From NCBI RefSeq assembly GCF_018413645.1, contig NZ_JAHCDA010000003.1, positions 62,001 through 126,000 on the forward strand: DNA of 64,000 bases, written 5' to 3'. A model generated the notes under the pieces. It worked only from the letters and a program-made list of their open reading frames with translations. It was not told the DNA's origin and searched no databases. Origin of the DNA: Roseococcus pinisoli (GTDB lineage Bacteria > Pseudomonadota > Alphaproteobacteria > Acetobacterales > Acetobacteraceae). Made by a program: the position numbers and the translations under genes. This document shows positions 1-6,489 of this stretch, piece after piece. How positions within the stretch are numbered: position 1 is the stretch's first letter; each line of letters opens with the position of its first letter.

Positions 1-125
1 TCGCCATCCTCGTCGATGACGGAGCAGCGCCAGTCACCCGCACCGGTCTGCTGGATGTCCCAGCCGTTGCACTGGTAAGCGCCGTTCTGGTCGGGACCGG
101 TCGGCTGGGAAATCTGCTGGCTCAT
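1..125 (-). CDS. Hypothetical protein, N-terminal part only (runs off the left edge)
   Basis: Only the first 41 codons are inside the window. The protein begins MSQQISQPTGPDQNGAYQCN and is polar, with two cysteines and no membrane segment in the visible part. The start at 125 is supported by a strong ribosome site (AAGGAG, 9 bases upstream) displayed in the loop of a GGCC/GGTC stem, the same arrangement used by many first-in-cluster genes here. The leader and start region (121-144) is identical to that of the gene starting at 1440. Function unknown. Confidence 0.7.
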   Translation of the reverse strand, partial: MSQQISQPTGPDQNGAYQCNGWDIQQTGAGDWRCSVIDEDG

Positions 126-130
126 CGTTC

Positions 131-144
131 GACCCTCCTTGGCC
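131..144 (-). promoter_or_regulatory. SD-in-loop hairpin for the gene starting at 125
   Basis: Read on the minus strand: arm GGCC, loop AAGGAG, arm GGTC (one G-U pair), then five bases to the ATG. One of about 19 such structures in the window. Confidence 0.5.
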
Positions 145-386
145 ATGTGGTCGCCTTCGTGCCTGGTCTATCGAAGTGTGCAAGATGAAATACGCAGGCG
201 CTTGCTTTAGCCTGATAACGACGCAACGAATCTGCTGTCGAACGTCTATGCGCTGCACCCCAACAGATTGATTCGGCTTTCTAAAATTTCTGGGGTTTCT
301 GAGGATGTCGGGGGCAACGGACACTTCGCCTATTGCAGCTAAACCCAGAATCGGCCTCTAATTGGGGCTCTCAGGGGCGACCGGAT

Positions 387-406
387 CTTCCTGCTTTTTT
401 AGGAAG
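387..406 (+). promoter_or_regulatory. Hairpin that can mask the ribosome site of the plus-strand membrane gene
   Basis: CTTCCT (387-392) and AGGAAG (401-406) are complementary across an 8-base T-rich loop. The 3' arm is the start of the ribosome site of the gene at 419, so the hairpin could hide it. Confidence 0.35.
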
Positions 407-418
407 GAGTCCGCTTGC

Positions 419-601
419 ATGTCGCCCCTCATCCACTTCATCGCCTACTTTTTGCTTCTGGCCGGCTACAGCGTGTTCGCCGTGCATTACGCCGTGGAGG
501 CCTTTCACCAGGCTTTCCCCCAGCACCAAGCTCGTGACGAGACGCCGGCGCCTTCCGAGCCGGAACCGCCCGTGATCAGCATCCGTCATCATGTGGATTG
601 A
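419..601 (+). CDS. Small single-pass membrane protein on the plus strand
   Basis: A 60-residue protein with one hydrophobic segment near the N-terminus (about residues 4-27, including FIAYFLLLAGYSVFAV), followed by a polar, proline- and histidine-containing tail that ends RHHVD. The start is chosen because AGGAAGGAG lies 9 bases upstream of the ATG; the longer upstream start at 362 has no such site. It is one of only two plus-strand genes I accept and it converges on the minus-strand gene ending at 576, overlapping it by 26 bp. Its ribosome site can pair with CTTCCT at 387-392, which may limit translation. Function unknown; a small membrane cargo gene (possibly superinfection-related) is an inference only. 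Confidence 0.6.
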   Translation: MSPLIHFIAYFLLLAGYSVFAVHYAVEAFHQAFPQHQARDETPAPSEPEPPVISIRHHVD

Positions 602-797
602 GTGGCCTCGGGAAGGCGGCCCGTATGTGCTCTGGGCCTCCCCACACAGCGACAGTCCGCTCTTTGCCGAAGATCACGCACTTGCGCGGGGTCGGCCGGG
701 AGCCGTCCGCCCAGCCCTCCTTCTGGTAGAGCGTCAGCAGCTTGTGGGCGAGCAGCAGGTCGTCGCTGTCTTTCGCGTGATAGATGGTGATCTTCAT
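576..797 (-). CDS. Hypothetical protein (73 aa)
   Basis: Begins MKITIYHAKDSDDLLLAHKL. The start at 797 follows AAGGAG with a 9-12 base gap, inside a CCGACC-AAGGAG-GGCCGG stem with one mismatch. The protein is mixed alpha/beta in character, basic in the middle (RPTPRKC), and has no transmembrane segment. It is the last minus-strand gene before the small plus-strand gene and overlaps its 3' end by 26 bp. No family recognised. Confidence 0.7.
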   Translation of the reverse strand: MKITIYHAKDSDDLLLAHKLLTLYQKEGWADGSRPTPRKCVIFGKERTVAVWGGPEHIRAAFPRPLNPHDDGC

Positions 798-799
798 GG

Positions 800-817
800 C
801 CGGCCCTCCTTGGTCGG
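800..817 (-). promoter_or_regulatory. SD-in-loop hairpin for the gene starting at 797
   Basis: Minus strand: CCGACC-AAGGAG-GGCCGG. Five of six pairs form, with one A-C mismatch. This is the least perfect member of the set. Confidence 0.35.
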
Positions 818-825
818 TTCGATTG

Positions 826-1440
826 TCAGGACCACCACGTGCAAACGTAGGGGCGGAGCTGCTTCCAGTCTCCGAAGCGGAGCTCCTCGGCGATAAGCAG
901 GATGACCTCGGGTGGCAGCGGCACGGGCGCGTGGCCATGATCTTCGACGTAGCGCTTGCGGTCGCTGATGTTCGAGTAGTGCTCCAGCTTCTCGCCGGTC
1001 ACCGGGTCCATCCAGTTGAGGTAAGGGTAGATCGGGACGGGCAGCTCCTTGACCACGGTCACCAGCGGATCTTCCAGGCGCTGGGCCTGGACCTCCGTGT
1101 AATCGAGGATGTCATCGAACCGGAACCAATAGGTGGCCTGGCTGGGCGGTATGATCAGGCTCAGCCCCCCATCCGTGTCGGTGTACTCGGCGTACCGCAC
1201 CGTCTCCGAGAAGGTCTTGGGGTAGCGCTCCCGATCCTTCTCGCTCATGTGCTGGTGGAGGCAATCGAAGCCGAGCTGTGACCAGCCCCTCTCCTTGCTG
1301 TCGGCCTGGCGCCTGTAGTGCCCTCTCACGAAGGCATCGACCTCACCCGGCTTGTCGTCCGTGTACAGGCGCTGGTCGAGCCAGGGCCGGTCCGGATGCA
1401 CCATGCCGTAGCCCATTGCCTTGTGAATTCGTGTGCTCAT
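826..1440 (-). CDS. Hypothetical protein (204 aa)
   Basis: Begins MSTRIHKAMGYGMVHPDRPW. A longer upstream reading frame exists, but the start at 1440 has the canonical AAGGAG hairpin leader and a palindrome (1468-1483) 27 bases further up, so I start it there. The protein is soluble, acidic, and rich in aromatic residues (YWFRFDDILDY; C-terminal TWWS). I recognise no family or catalytic motif. First gene of its unit, downstream of the gene ending at 1488. Confidence 0.75.
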   Translation of the reverse strand: MSTRIHKAMGYGMVHPDRPWLDQRLYTDDKPGEVDAFVRGHYRRQADSKERGWSQLGFDCLHQHMSEKDRERYPKTFSETVRYAEYTDTDGGLSLIIPPSQATYWFRFDDILDYTEVQAQRLEDPLVTVVKELPVPIYPYLNWMDPVTGEKLEHYSNISDRKRYVEDHGHAPVPLPPEVILLIAEELRFGDWKQLRPYVCTWWS

Positions 1441-1445
1441 CGTTC

Positions 1446-1459
1446 GACCCTCCTTGGCC
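1446..1459 (-). promoter_or_regulatory. SD-in-loop hairpin for the gene starting at 1440
   Basis: Minus strand: GGCC-AAGGAG-GGTC with one G-U pair, five bases before the ATG. The 24 bp at 1436-1459 are identical to 121-144. Confidence 0.5.
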
Positions 1460-1467
1460 GTGGTTTC

Positions 1468-1483
1468 GTGCACCCAGGTGCAC
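1468..1483. promoter_or_regulatory. 16-bp palindrome (perfect copy), putative operator
   Basis: GTGCACCCAGGTGCAC, 27 bases upstream of the start codon at 1440. Confidence 0.7.
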
Positions 1484-1487
1484 AGTC

Positions 1488-1733
1488 TTAATTTCCTTGC
1501 CGTGACCTCAGCCAGGCCCGGCCAATGTCTGTCAGACCCCATCCTGATGCGGTCGTCCGACTGGCGACCAGAGGGCCGCGCCAAGCCACCAGGCCATCGA
1601 CGGCCAGGTCGTTGAGAAGGCTCAGCTCGGTCGGATCGTCCGTGCGGAACAGTTCGGCTGCGGCCGCAAGTCGGGTGAGCATCGGGCGGATCTCCCCCTC
1701 AGTTCGTAGGAAGTCGTCATTCGCGGGCTTCAC
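1488..1733 (-). CDS. Hypothetical protein, possibly winged-helix (81 aa)
   Basis: Starts with GTG at 1733, which overlaps the stop codon of the HD-domain gene (GTGA joint), so translation is probably coupled. The protein starts VKPANDDFLR, then has a helical stretch (LTRLAAAAELF), a second helix (TELSLLNDLAVDGLVAWRG) and a C-terminal segment GWGLTDIGRAWLRSR that resembles the wing end of winged-helix proteins. Assignment as DNA-binding is weak. Last gene of the cluster before the palindrome at 1468. Confidence 0.6.
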   Translation of the reverse strand: MKPANDDFLRTEGEIRPMLTRLAAAAELFRTDDPTELSLLNDLAVDGLVAWRGPLVASRTTASGWGLTDIGRAWLRSRQGN

Positions 1734-2365
1734 GCGAGTTCCTTCGAAATATTCTCTCGGGCCTTTTGCTCCCACTGACGAACTCGGGCCATGTCGGTTC
1801 GGAAAATGCAGTCAGCCGCCAAGAAGGTCCCCAGAAACGCCTTGCGGCCGGCATTGAACTTCTCCGGTGACAAGTGGCTGTACTCCTCCCGCAGACGCTC
1901 CGTGTTGCGGTCGAAATAGGGGCTGGCAAGCGGCTCGAGGTCGAGGTCGAGGAACCAGGAGCCCCATCGGTTCATCATGGGCCGGACGGTTCGCATTCCG
2001 ACGCCGATGTGATCTGCCGAAGCGAGGATCGCAGCCGTGATGTGCTGCGTCTGCTGGTGCGTGAGGCCGAGGTTCGGGGCCGCCCGGAGGAACACGCCGG
2101 TCGACTGCTCCTCGTTCTGCTTCTTCGGTGCCTGCGGGTCGTAGACGATATCGTGATAGGCGATCAGGAGCGCCATCTCGAGGTCGCCGTCGCCCTGGAA
2201 GACCTCCCGGTGCAGGCGCCACATGCGGCCGAGATGCTCCTTGCCATGATACGGCGTGCCGGGTCGGCCCATAGCCGTTCTTACCGTACCTCTGCAGTCC
2301 TCCGGCAGCGCGAGCAGCAGGTCCTCGTATCCGGCTAGGTCGTCCTGGTTGATGTCTTCGGTCAT
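1730..2365 (-). CDS. HD-domain phosphohydrolase
   Basis: A 211-residue protein of the HD superfamily, metal-dependent phosphohydrolases that usually act on nucleotides or phosphoesters. The visible metal ligands are H40 and H44 in YHGKEHL and the H71-D72 pair in YHDIVYDP, followed by QNEEQST, as in the subgroup of soluble HD proteins with an HDIVY signature. Downstream 'ADHIGVG' and 'ADCIFRTD' could supply the remaining ligands. The start at 2365 overlaps the stop of the preceding gene by four bases (ATGA). In this nucleotide-processing neighbourhood (MazG-like and SLOG genes further upstream) a role in nucleotide metabolism is plausible; the substrate cannot be told. Confidence 0.75.
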   Translation of the reverse strand: MTEDINQDDLAGYEDLLLALPEDCRGTVRTAMGRPGTPYHGKEHLGRMWRLHREVFQGDGDLEMALLIAYHDIVYDPQAPKKQNEEQSTGVFLRAAPNLGLTHQQTQHITAAILASADHIGVGMRTVRPMMNRWGSWFLDLDLEPLASPYFDRNTERLREEYSHLSPEKFNAGRKAFLGTFLAADCIFRTDMARVRQWEQKARENISKELA

Positions 2366-2679
2366 GTCGTAAACCCCCTGGTGGCCAGGCTGATGGCATC
2401 GAGCGCGTTTCGATTGCGCTCGGCCTCGGTCAGCGTGCCGGACTGGTAGCCGTGGACGAATTCCTTGAGCGCGTCGAGCAGGTGGAGGGACGCGGCCATT
2501 ATCCGCTGATCGGCGTGGGCCATCTCAGCTTCACCCTTCACGCGGTCGGTGTAGGGGATGTAGGCGATCGCGCCCGTGGGGCAGGTCACCTGCAGCATCT
2601 TCTCGGCCTTCAGCAGGAACTCGCCGTTGATGCGGACGCCGCTGGACTGCCAGGGACCTGGCGAATGGACGGTCTTCAT
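2362..2679 (-). CDS. Conserved phage protein of the 'PGPW' type (105 aa)
   Basis: Begins MKTVHSPGPWQSSGVRING, and later has ADQRIMAASLHLLDALKEF. This combination (a PGPW motif near the start and a helical 'ADxRxxAAxxxLLxALxE' segment near the end) is a pattern I recall from many small phage proteins of unknown function in proteobacterial phages. The start overlaps the upstream stop (ATGA). No enzymatic motif is visible. Confidence 0.7.
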   Translation of the reverse strand: MKTVHSPGPWQSSGVRINGEFLLKAEKMLQVTCPTGAIAYIPYTDRVKGEAEMAHADQRIMAASLHLLDALKEFVHGYQSGTLTEAERNRNALDAISLATRGFTT

Positions 2680-3008
2680 GACGCAGCCTCCTCCTTCAGC
2701 AGGACGGCCTTCGCAGCGGCCCCGAGGAGCTTCTTGGCTTCGCTAAGGGCATCGGCTGGAGGCCTGAGCGTGTCTTTGACGAAGTAGGCTCTCGGGGTGC
2801 CCGGCAAACCGCTGTGCTTCCAGCCTGGGTAAGAGCGGCCCATGACCTCGCGGTTAGGCGTCTCCCAGGAACTGAATGCCGGATTCACAACGCTCGGGTG
2901 CACGTTCATCGGGCCGACCGTCGAGTAGAACTCCTCCTTGGACACCGACCGCATACCGGGCACGCTGTCGGGGATGGGCGGGACGCCCGGGTAGATCACC
3001 GGAGTCAT
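2676..3008 (-). CDS. Hypothetical protein (110 aa)
   Basis: Begins MTPVIYPGVPPIPDSVPG and is proline-rich at the start, ending in a helical lysine/alanine-rich tail (SEAKKLLGAAAKAVLLKEE). The ATG at 3008 overlaps the TGA of the gene upstream, so it is coupled. No membrane segment or recognised domain. Confidence 0.65.
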   Translation of the reverse strand: MTPVIYPGVPPIPDSVPGMRSVSKEEFYSTVGPMNVHPSVVNPAFSSWETPNREVMGRSYPGWKHSGLPGTPRAYFVKDTLRPPADALSEAKKLLGAAAKAVLLKEEAAS

Positions 3009-3421
3009 GCCCCGTCCTCCACGCCGACGACGCGCGCCTTCTCCTTGTCGAGGAGTGCTCGCACATAGGCTAGGCAGACGGCTGCTGCGGACGTATGGCC
3101 GGCCCCGAATCCGACCGGGTTGAACGTGTCCTCCGGCCTCCACAGCGTCGCACTGTGCTTATAGGCGCCGTGCGTCGTGATGATCGGCGCGTTGATCCTC
3201 AGGCTGACGATCCAGTCGTCAGGTAAGAGAGACAGAGCGTCGGGGATCTCCATCATGAAGCTGGGTCGACCGGCGGAACGATAGGCGTACCATGCCGAAT
3301 TACTGAGCGGCACGTCCCAATTGTCGCGCAGGCCGAACAGCGCTTCGTCCAGGTGAGAGCTACCGGTGCCGGCCTTCTCCAAACGATCATTTAGATCTCG
3401 GAGGACATCGAGCCGACTCAT
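3005..3421 (-). CDS. Phage protein with a possible ABA-sandwich domain (138 aa)
   Basis: Begins MSRLDVLRDLNDRLEKAG. The central part reads DALSLLPDDWIVSLRI, followed by a strand-rich stretch and then GHTSAAAVCLAYVRALLD. This order (a predicted DAL..LLP..W segment, then a conserved A-x-C-x-A helix) resembles the small 'phage ABA sandwich' domain often found in accessory phage genes; the match is from memory. Starts by ATGA overlap with the 57-residue gene upstream. Confidence 0.6.
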   Translation of the reverse strand: MSRLDVLRDLNDRLEKAGTGSSHLDEALFGLRDNWDVPLSNSAWYAYRSAGRPSFMMEIPDALSLLPDDWIVSLRINAPIITTHGAYKHSATLWRPEDTFNPVGFGAGHTSAAAVCLAYVRALLDKEKARVVGVEDGA

Positions 3422-3591
3422 GACGCAAGCCTGGCGGCGGCTTCAATGACCGCCTCTAAGGCTGCGTCTTTTGTGCACTGGGCCTGGTAGGTCGGGAGGT
3501 CCCTATCCCAACGGCGCTTATAGTCATCCCGGGCATCGGCCCAGGCTTCGAGCGCTTCTGCGAAAGCGCGTGCACGTTCGGTCGGTGTCAT
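3418..3591 (-). CDS. Small alpha-helical hypothetical protein (57 aa)
   Basis: A short gene: MTPTERARAFAEALEAWADA, ending EAAARLAS. It is predicted fully helical with many charged residues. Support comes from its leader: a palindrome at 3637-3652 and a perfect six-pair AAACCC-AAGGAG-GGGTTT hairpin ending three bases before the ATG. Its stop overlaps the ATG of the next gene (ATGA). It opens the cluster that runs from here to 1488. Function unknown. Confidence 0.65.
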   Translation of the reverse strand: MTPTERARAFAEALEAWADARDDYKRRWDRDLPTYQAQCTKDAALEAVIEAAARLAS

Positions 3592-3594
3592 CTG

Positions 3595-3612
3595 AAACCC
3601 CTCCTTGGGTTT
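3595..3612 (-). promoter_or_regulatory. SD-in-loop hairpin for the gene starting at 3591
   Basis: Minus strand: AAACCC-AAGGAG-GGGTTT, six perfect pairs, three bases before the ATG. Confidence 0.55.
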
Positions 3613-3636
3613 GGCTGATGGCTACTTCGATACCCT

Positions 3637-3652
3637 GTGCACCTGGGTGCAC
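3637..3652. promoter_or_regulatory. 16-bp palindrome (perfect copy), putative operator
   Basis: GTGCACCTGGGTGCAC, 45 bases upstream of the start at 3591. Confidence 0.7.
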
Positions 3653-3682
3653 AAGAGGAAAATCACTTAGCGCGGGGAAAAT

Positions 3683-3886
3683 TTATCCCGGCAAGACAAG
3701 CACATTGAACTCGCCGTTCGCCTCGTAAGTTTGAACGACGTGACCTCGCATGGACCTGACCTTTTCGTCCCCTATTCGCTTCAGGAGAGCTAACCATTCG
3801 CTCTGCGGCCGGGTGACCTTGGCGGCCTGAAAGGCCTTCATGATCTCCTGTTCAACGATCTCGCGATCCTTGTCATCATAGATCAC
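3683..3886 (-). CDS. Hypothetical protein (67 aa)
   Basis: GTG start at 3886 overlapping the upstream stop (GTGA), with GAGG a few bases before. Reads VIYDDKDREIVEQEIMKAFQ and ends in a strand-like segment (GEFNVLVLPG). Small, soluble, charged. Last gene of the cluster that begins with the RHH gene at 4615. No family recognised. Confidence 0.6.
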   Translation of the reverse strand: MIYDDKDREIVEQEIMKAFQAAKVTRPQSEWLALLKRIGDEKVRSMRGHVVQTYEANGEFNVLVLPG

Positions 3887-4125
3887 TCCAGGGCCTCCGG
3901 CTTCGGGGCGAGCATCAACTTGGCAGTGTTGCCGGACTTGTAGAGGACATGCCATTCCCAGCGGTCATCACCCCTCAGATGCTTGCGGGTGATCGCCTCG
4001 AGCATAGGCTTAGGGTCCTCGTCGGGTGCGAGCGCGTGCTCGTAATCGTACTCGCGCTCAATCCGTACGCGAAGATCAATCATCTCATCCCGAAGTGCAG
4101 GACTCATCGGTGGCGGTCGGGCCAA
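3883..4125 (-). CDS. Hypothetical protein with probable TTG start (80 aa)
   Basis: The first in-frame ATG is at 4107, but CAGGAG stands 8 bases before a TTG at 4125, so I take the TTG (the mature start would read MARPPPMSPALRDEM). The protein is helical and charged (IDLRVRIEREYDYEHAL) and ends in WEWHVLYKSGNTAKLMLAP, which looks like two strands. Stop overlaps the next gene's GTG. Function unknown. Confidence 0.6.
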   Translation of the reverse strand: MARPPPMSPALRDEMIDLRVRIEREYDYEHALAPDEDPKPMLEAITRKHLRGDDRWEWHVLYKSGNTAKLMLAPKPEALE

Positions 4126-4130
4126 TGTCG

Positions 4131-4442
4131 TTACTCCTGGGGTTCATCCAGCATGGTGATCAGCAAGGTGCAGCCGTCGATGCCGCCTTGGAAATTGGCG
4201 GTGCCTGGCTTGTCTCCATACTTCTCGATCTTCTGTGAGAAGTCTTCTCTCTGGGACACGAGCATGGCTCGGACCGATGCATGAAGGGGTAGGGGGAGCA
4301 GGCGCAGCAGGTGGCCGGCCATGGAGCCGTAGACCGAGCATTCGCCTTGGATCTTGCCCCATTCGACAGCCTGCAGGGACTGCTGGTGCGACAGCTTGTC
4401 GACGAACTCTTCGAGGTCTTTCAGACGCTGTTCGGTGGACAT
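4131..4442 (-). CDS. Hypothetical protein with coiled-coil start (103 aa)
   Basis: Begins MSTEQRLKDLEEFVDKLSHQ, a short predicted coiled coil, and continues with GSMAGHLLRLLPLPLHASVR. The ATG overlaps the TGA of the ribbon-helix-helix gene (TGATG joint), so the two are probably translated together. No catalytic motif; no membrane segment of convincing length. Confidence 0.65.
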   Translation of the reverse strand: MSTEQRLKDLEEFVDKLSHQQSLQAVEWGKIQGECSVYGSMAGHLLRLLPLPLHASVRAMLVSQREDFSQKIEKYGDKPGTANFQGGIDGCTLLITMLDEPQE

Positions 4443-4615
4443 CAGATTTCCTTGGTCGAATCGGTTGAGGCATCCTTTCTAAGGGTGCGAAGAACGGCGC
4501 GAATCATTTCCGATCGGGATTTGCACCCCCGGGCCTCGCCCCAATTATCTAGTGCTTCGAGGTCCTCAGGGGACAGGCGCAGGCTAAGCCTCTCACCCAG
4601 GCGTCGGTTCTTCAT
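4442..4615 (-). CDS. Ribbon-helix-helix DNA-binding protein (57 aa)
   Basis: MKNRRLGERLSLRLSPEDLE opens a short basic protein. RLSLRLS is the beta ribbon, the next stretch is helix A (EDLEALDNWGEARG), and SRSEMIRAVLRTL is the turn and helix B of the RHH (Arc/MetJ/CopG) fold. RHH proteins bind short palindromes as dimers of dimers. GGGAG lies 8 bases before the ATG. It sits two genes from the integrase, in the position of a lysogeny or copy-control regulator, so it is one candidate for binding the 16-bp palindromes repeated across the window. That link is inference. Confidence 0.8.
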   Translation of the reverse strand: MKNRRLGERLSLRLSPEDLEALDNWGEARGCKSRSEMIRAVLRTLRKDASTDSTKEI

Positions 4616-4643
4616 TCAACGTTCTCCCGATGACCTGCCGGGC

Positions 4644-5270
4644 TCAGATACCGAAATAGGACGCCAGCAGCGGGCGAAGAATGTCCCAAGCCTCGGACAA
4701 AGACACCAGGCCCCCGGCCGCCGTTGCCAGGCTCGTCAGCGTCGCCTTAATCACGCCGGGCTTCCGGTCTTTTGCCGCTGCCACCGCCTGGTCACTCAAG
4801 AACGACACCTGGTCCACCATCTCGGCCCGTTGCTGATCCTGGAGCTGTTGGCTCTTCAAGATTGCTTCGGTGAAAGCGGCCAGGGCCTGGCCAAGCTTGG
4901 CGTTTCCGCCTTGCTTCATGATCGTCATGTTGACGTCCATGGACTGCACCTGGCCGGTGTTAACGACACCAACGGTGCTGTTGTCGATCTTGATGTTGTG
5001 CAGGTGCATGGGAGGCCTTGGGAGAGGGGGGATTTGGATCTGCGGTGTAGGCAGGCCGTACTGTGAGGATGCGTCGATCAGTGCGGCGGCATTGTTTGCC
5101 TTGGCAGCAGATCTCGAGAACTCCAGATGGTGGGCGACCTGGAATTCGTAATAGCAGCTCACGCACAGCGGGGTTCTATTGATCGCGACGACCGAAGTCT
5201 TTGAGCACTGGCTGCAAGGCGCGGGCACAAGGACGGCTTTGCCGGTCGACGGCTTGGTCTCATCGGGCAT
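4644..5270 (-). CDS. Zinc-ribbon protein of unknown function next to the integrase (208 aa)
   Basis: Starts MPDETKPSTG. C19-x2-C22 and C36-x2-C39 form a likely zinc ribbon. A proline-rich linker (about 76-88) leads to a beta-rich stretch KIDNSTVGVVNTGQVQSMDV that looks like a short parallel-beta repeat, then a long helix (about 122-175), and a hydrophobic glycine-containing C-terminus (SLATAAGGLVSLSEAW, ending ILRPLLASYFGI). I recall similar 'N-x-VG-x-NTG' plus helix proteins scattered in proteobacteria without known function. The gene lies immediately downstream of the integrase (4-base gap), a usual place for cargo genes, so an accessory or host-interaction role is possible but unproven. 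Confidence 0.7.
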   Translation of the reverse strand: MPDETKPSTGKAVLVPAPCSQCSKTSVVAINRTPLCVSCYYEFQVAHHLEFSRSAAKANNAAALIDASSQYGLPTPQIQIPPLPRPPMHLHNIKIDNSTVGVVNTGQVQSMDVNMTIMKQGGNAKLGQALAAFTEAILKSQQLQDQQRAEMVDQVSFLSDQAVAAAKDRKPGVIKATLTSLATAAGGLVSLSEAWDILRPLLASYFGI

Positions 5271-5274
5271 GGAG

Positions 5275-6489
5275 CTAACCCTTGGGCTTGAAGGGGAGGG
5301 TGGTAACCGGCAAGCCGACAGCACCCATCAGGGCGGCTTCACGCTTGGCGACGTTGATCGTCTTCAGATAGCCTTCGGTCACCTTGATCGAGCTGTGCCC
5401 CATGTGCTGCTGAAGCAGGAATAAATCGGCCCCCTCCTCGAGTTTGCGATGAGCAAAGCGGTGCCGCAGGGCGTGCGCGCCGAAGTGCCGATAGCCAGGG
5501 ACCGCGCCTTCGATGCGCTTGCCGTACTGGGCGATGTTCGATGAGGCATTCTGAAAGGGCAGCGGGTCTTCGGGCCGGCCATGCCAGAACACCGGGATGC
5601 CCTTCATCGCCTTGCCCGTTGCCGTCTCCTTCGGAAACTCCACGGTCTTCGTCGTGCGAGGCAGCTCTCGCAGCCAGGCGGCGGTGTCGGGGTGCACGCG
5701 CAGCATGCGGGGCTGATTGCTCTTCGTGTGGCGCACCATGACGAAGGGATGGGCCCCTTCCAAGCTCTGATCGGGCATCTGTGCGCAGACACCTTCAAGT
5801 AGCCGGCATCCGGTCTCGACAAGGAATCGGACCAGGTTGGCGAACTCCGGGGAGGCTTGTTTCAGGAACGTGGCGATGTCTTCGTCCGAGGGAATCTCCT
5901 TCGGATCTCGGACCTCCTTCGTCACCTTCTTGCGGCTGATCAGACGGGCGTGATTCACGTCGACCAAGCCCTCCATGACGGCGTACTCCAGAACCAGCGA
6001 CACCGCGCTCAGGTCCCGGTTGATCGTCGCATTCGTGGGTGTGTCGAAACCTTTTTCCTTGCCCGCGACCATCACGACGCGCGGCTGTCTGCGCTCCTTC
6101 ACAAGACGGTGGAGCCGCTTCATCGTGATCGTGTCGACGCGCTCACCTCGCAGCAGCGGGTCGATGGTATCCAGCGAGCTGCGGTAGCGCTTCAGGGTGG
6201 CCGGCTTCAGACCCGATCCTTCTGCGTGACCAATAGCCGCCTCGACCACGTCCTCCCACAACACCGAGGGGCCGGCCTTGAGCGCTTTAGCCTGGGCGGC
6301 AACGCTCTTGGCGGCCTTCTTTCTCAGACTGTTTGCCCAGGCGTCGCGCTCTTCTTTTGCTTGTTCGACTTCCATAGCGCGTAGGCCGACTGTCCGAAGA
6401 GCACCGTCGATCCGGACCCGTCCGTACAGACCTTCACGGTTGGGTCTGCGGTATAGGCCTTCAGGGAGCTTTTCATCGGTGGCGGACAT
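5275..6489 (-). CDS. int: Tyrosine recombinase integrase
   Basis: A 404-residue phage integrase. The catalytic residues are all visible: R229 in ETGCRLLE, a beta-hairpin lysine near K256, H339-A-L-R342 in HALRHRFAHR, H365 in GHSS and the nucleophile Y374 in VTEGYL. The N-terminal 75 residues look like an arm-type DNA-binding domain (GLYGRVRIDGALRTVGLRAM), and residues about 75-180 the core-binding domain. It catalyses site-specific integration of the phage into the host chromosome, which makes this a temperate phage. The start at 6489 lacks a clear ribosome site and lies 166 bp inside the upstream excisionase-like gene, so it may depend on translation of that gene. Confidence 0.95.
   Translation of the reverse strand: MSATDEKLPEGLYRRPNREGLYGRVRIDGALRTVGLRAMEVEQAKEERDAWANSLRKKAAKSVAAQAKALKAGPSVLWEDVVEAAIGHAEGSGLKPATLKRYRSSLDTIDPLLRGERVDTITMKRLHRLVKERRQPRVVMVAGKEKGFDTPTNATINRDLSAVSLVLEYAVMEGLVDVNHARLISRKKVTKEVRDPKEIPSDEDIATFLKQASPEFANLVRFLVETGCRLLEGVCAQMPDQSLEGAHPFVMVRHTKSNQPRMLRVHPDTAAWLRELPRTTKTVEFPKETATGKAMKGIPVFWHGRPEDPLPFQNASSNIAQYGKRIEGAVPGYRHFGAHALRHRFAHRKLEEGADLFLLQQHMGHSSIKVTEGYLKTINVAKREAALMGAVGLPVTTLPFKPKG

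Larger units (their letters stand above)
126..418. other. Intergenic region between the leftmost gene and a plus-strand gene
   Basis: About 290 bp without a convincing reading frame on either strand. It must hold the minus-strand leader of the gene starting at 125 and the plus-strand promoter of the gene at 419. I could not assign -35 and -10 boxes with confidence. No copy of the 16-bp palindrome is present. Confidence 0.4.
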
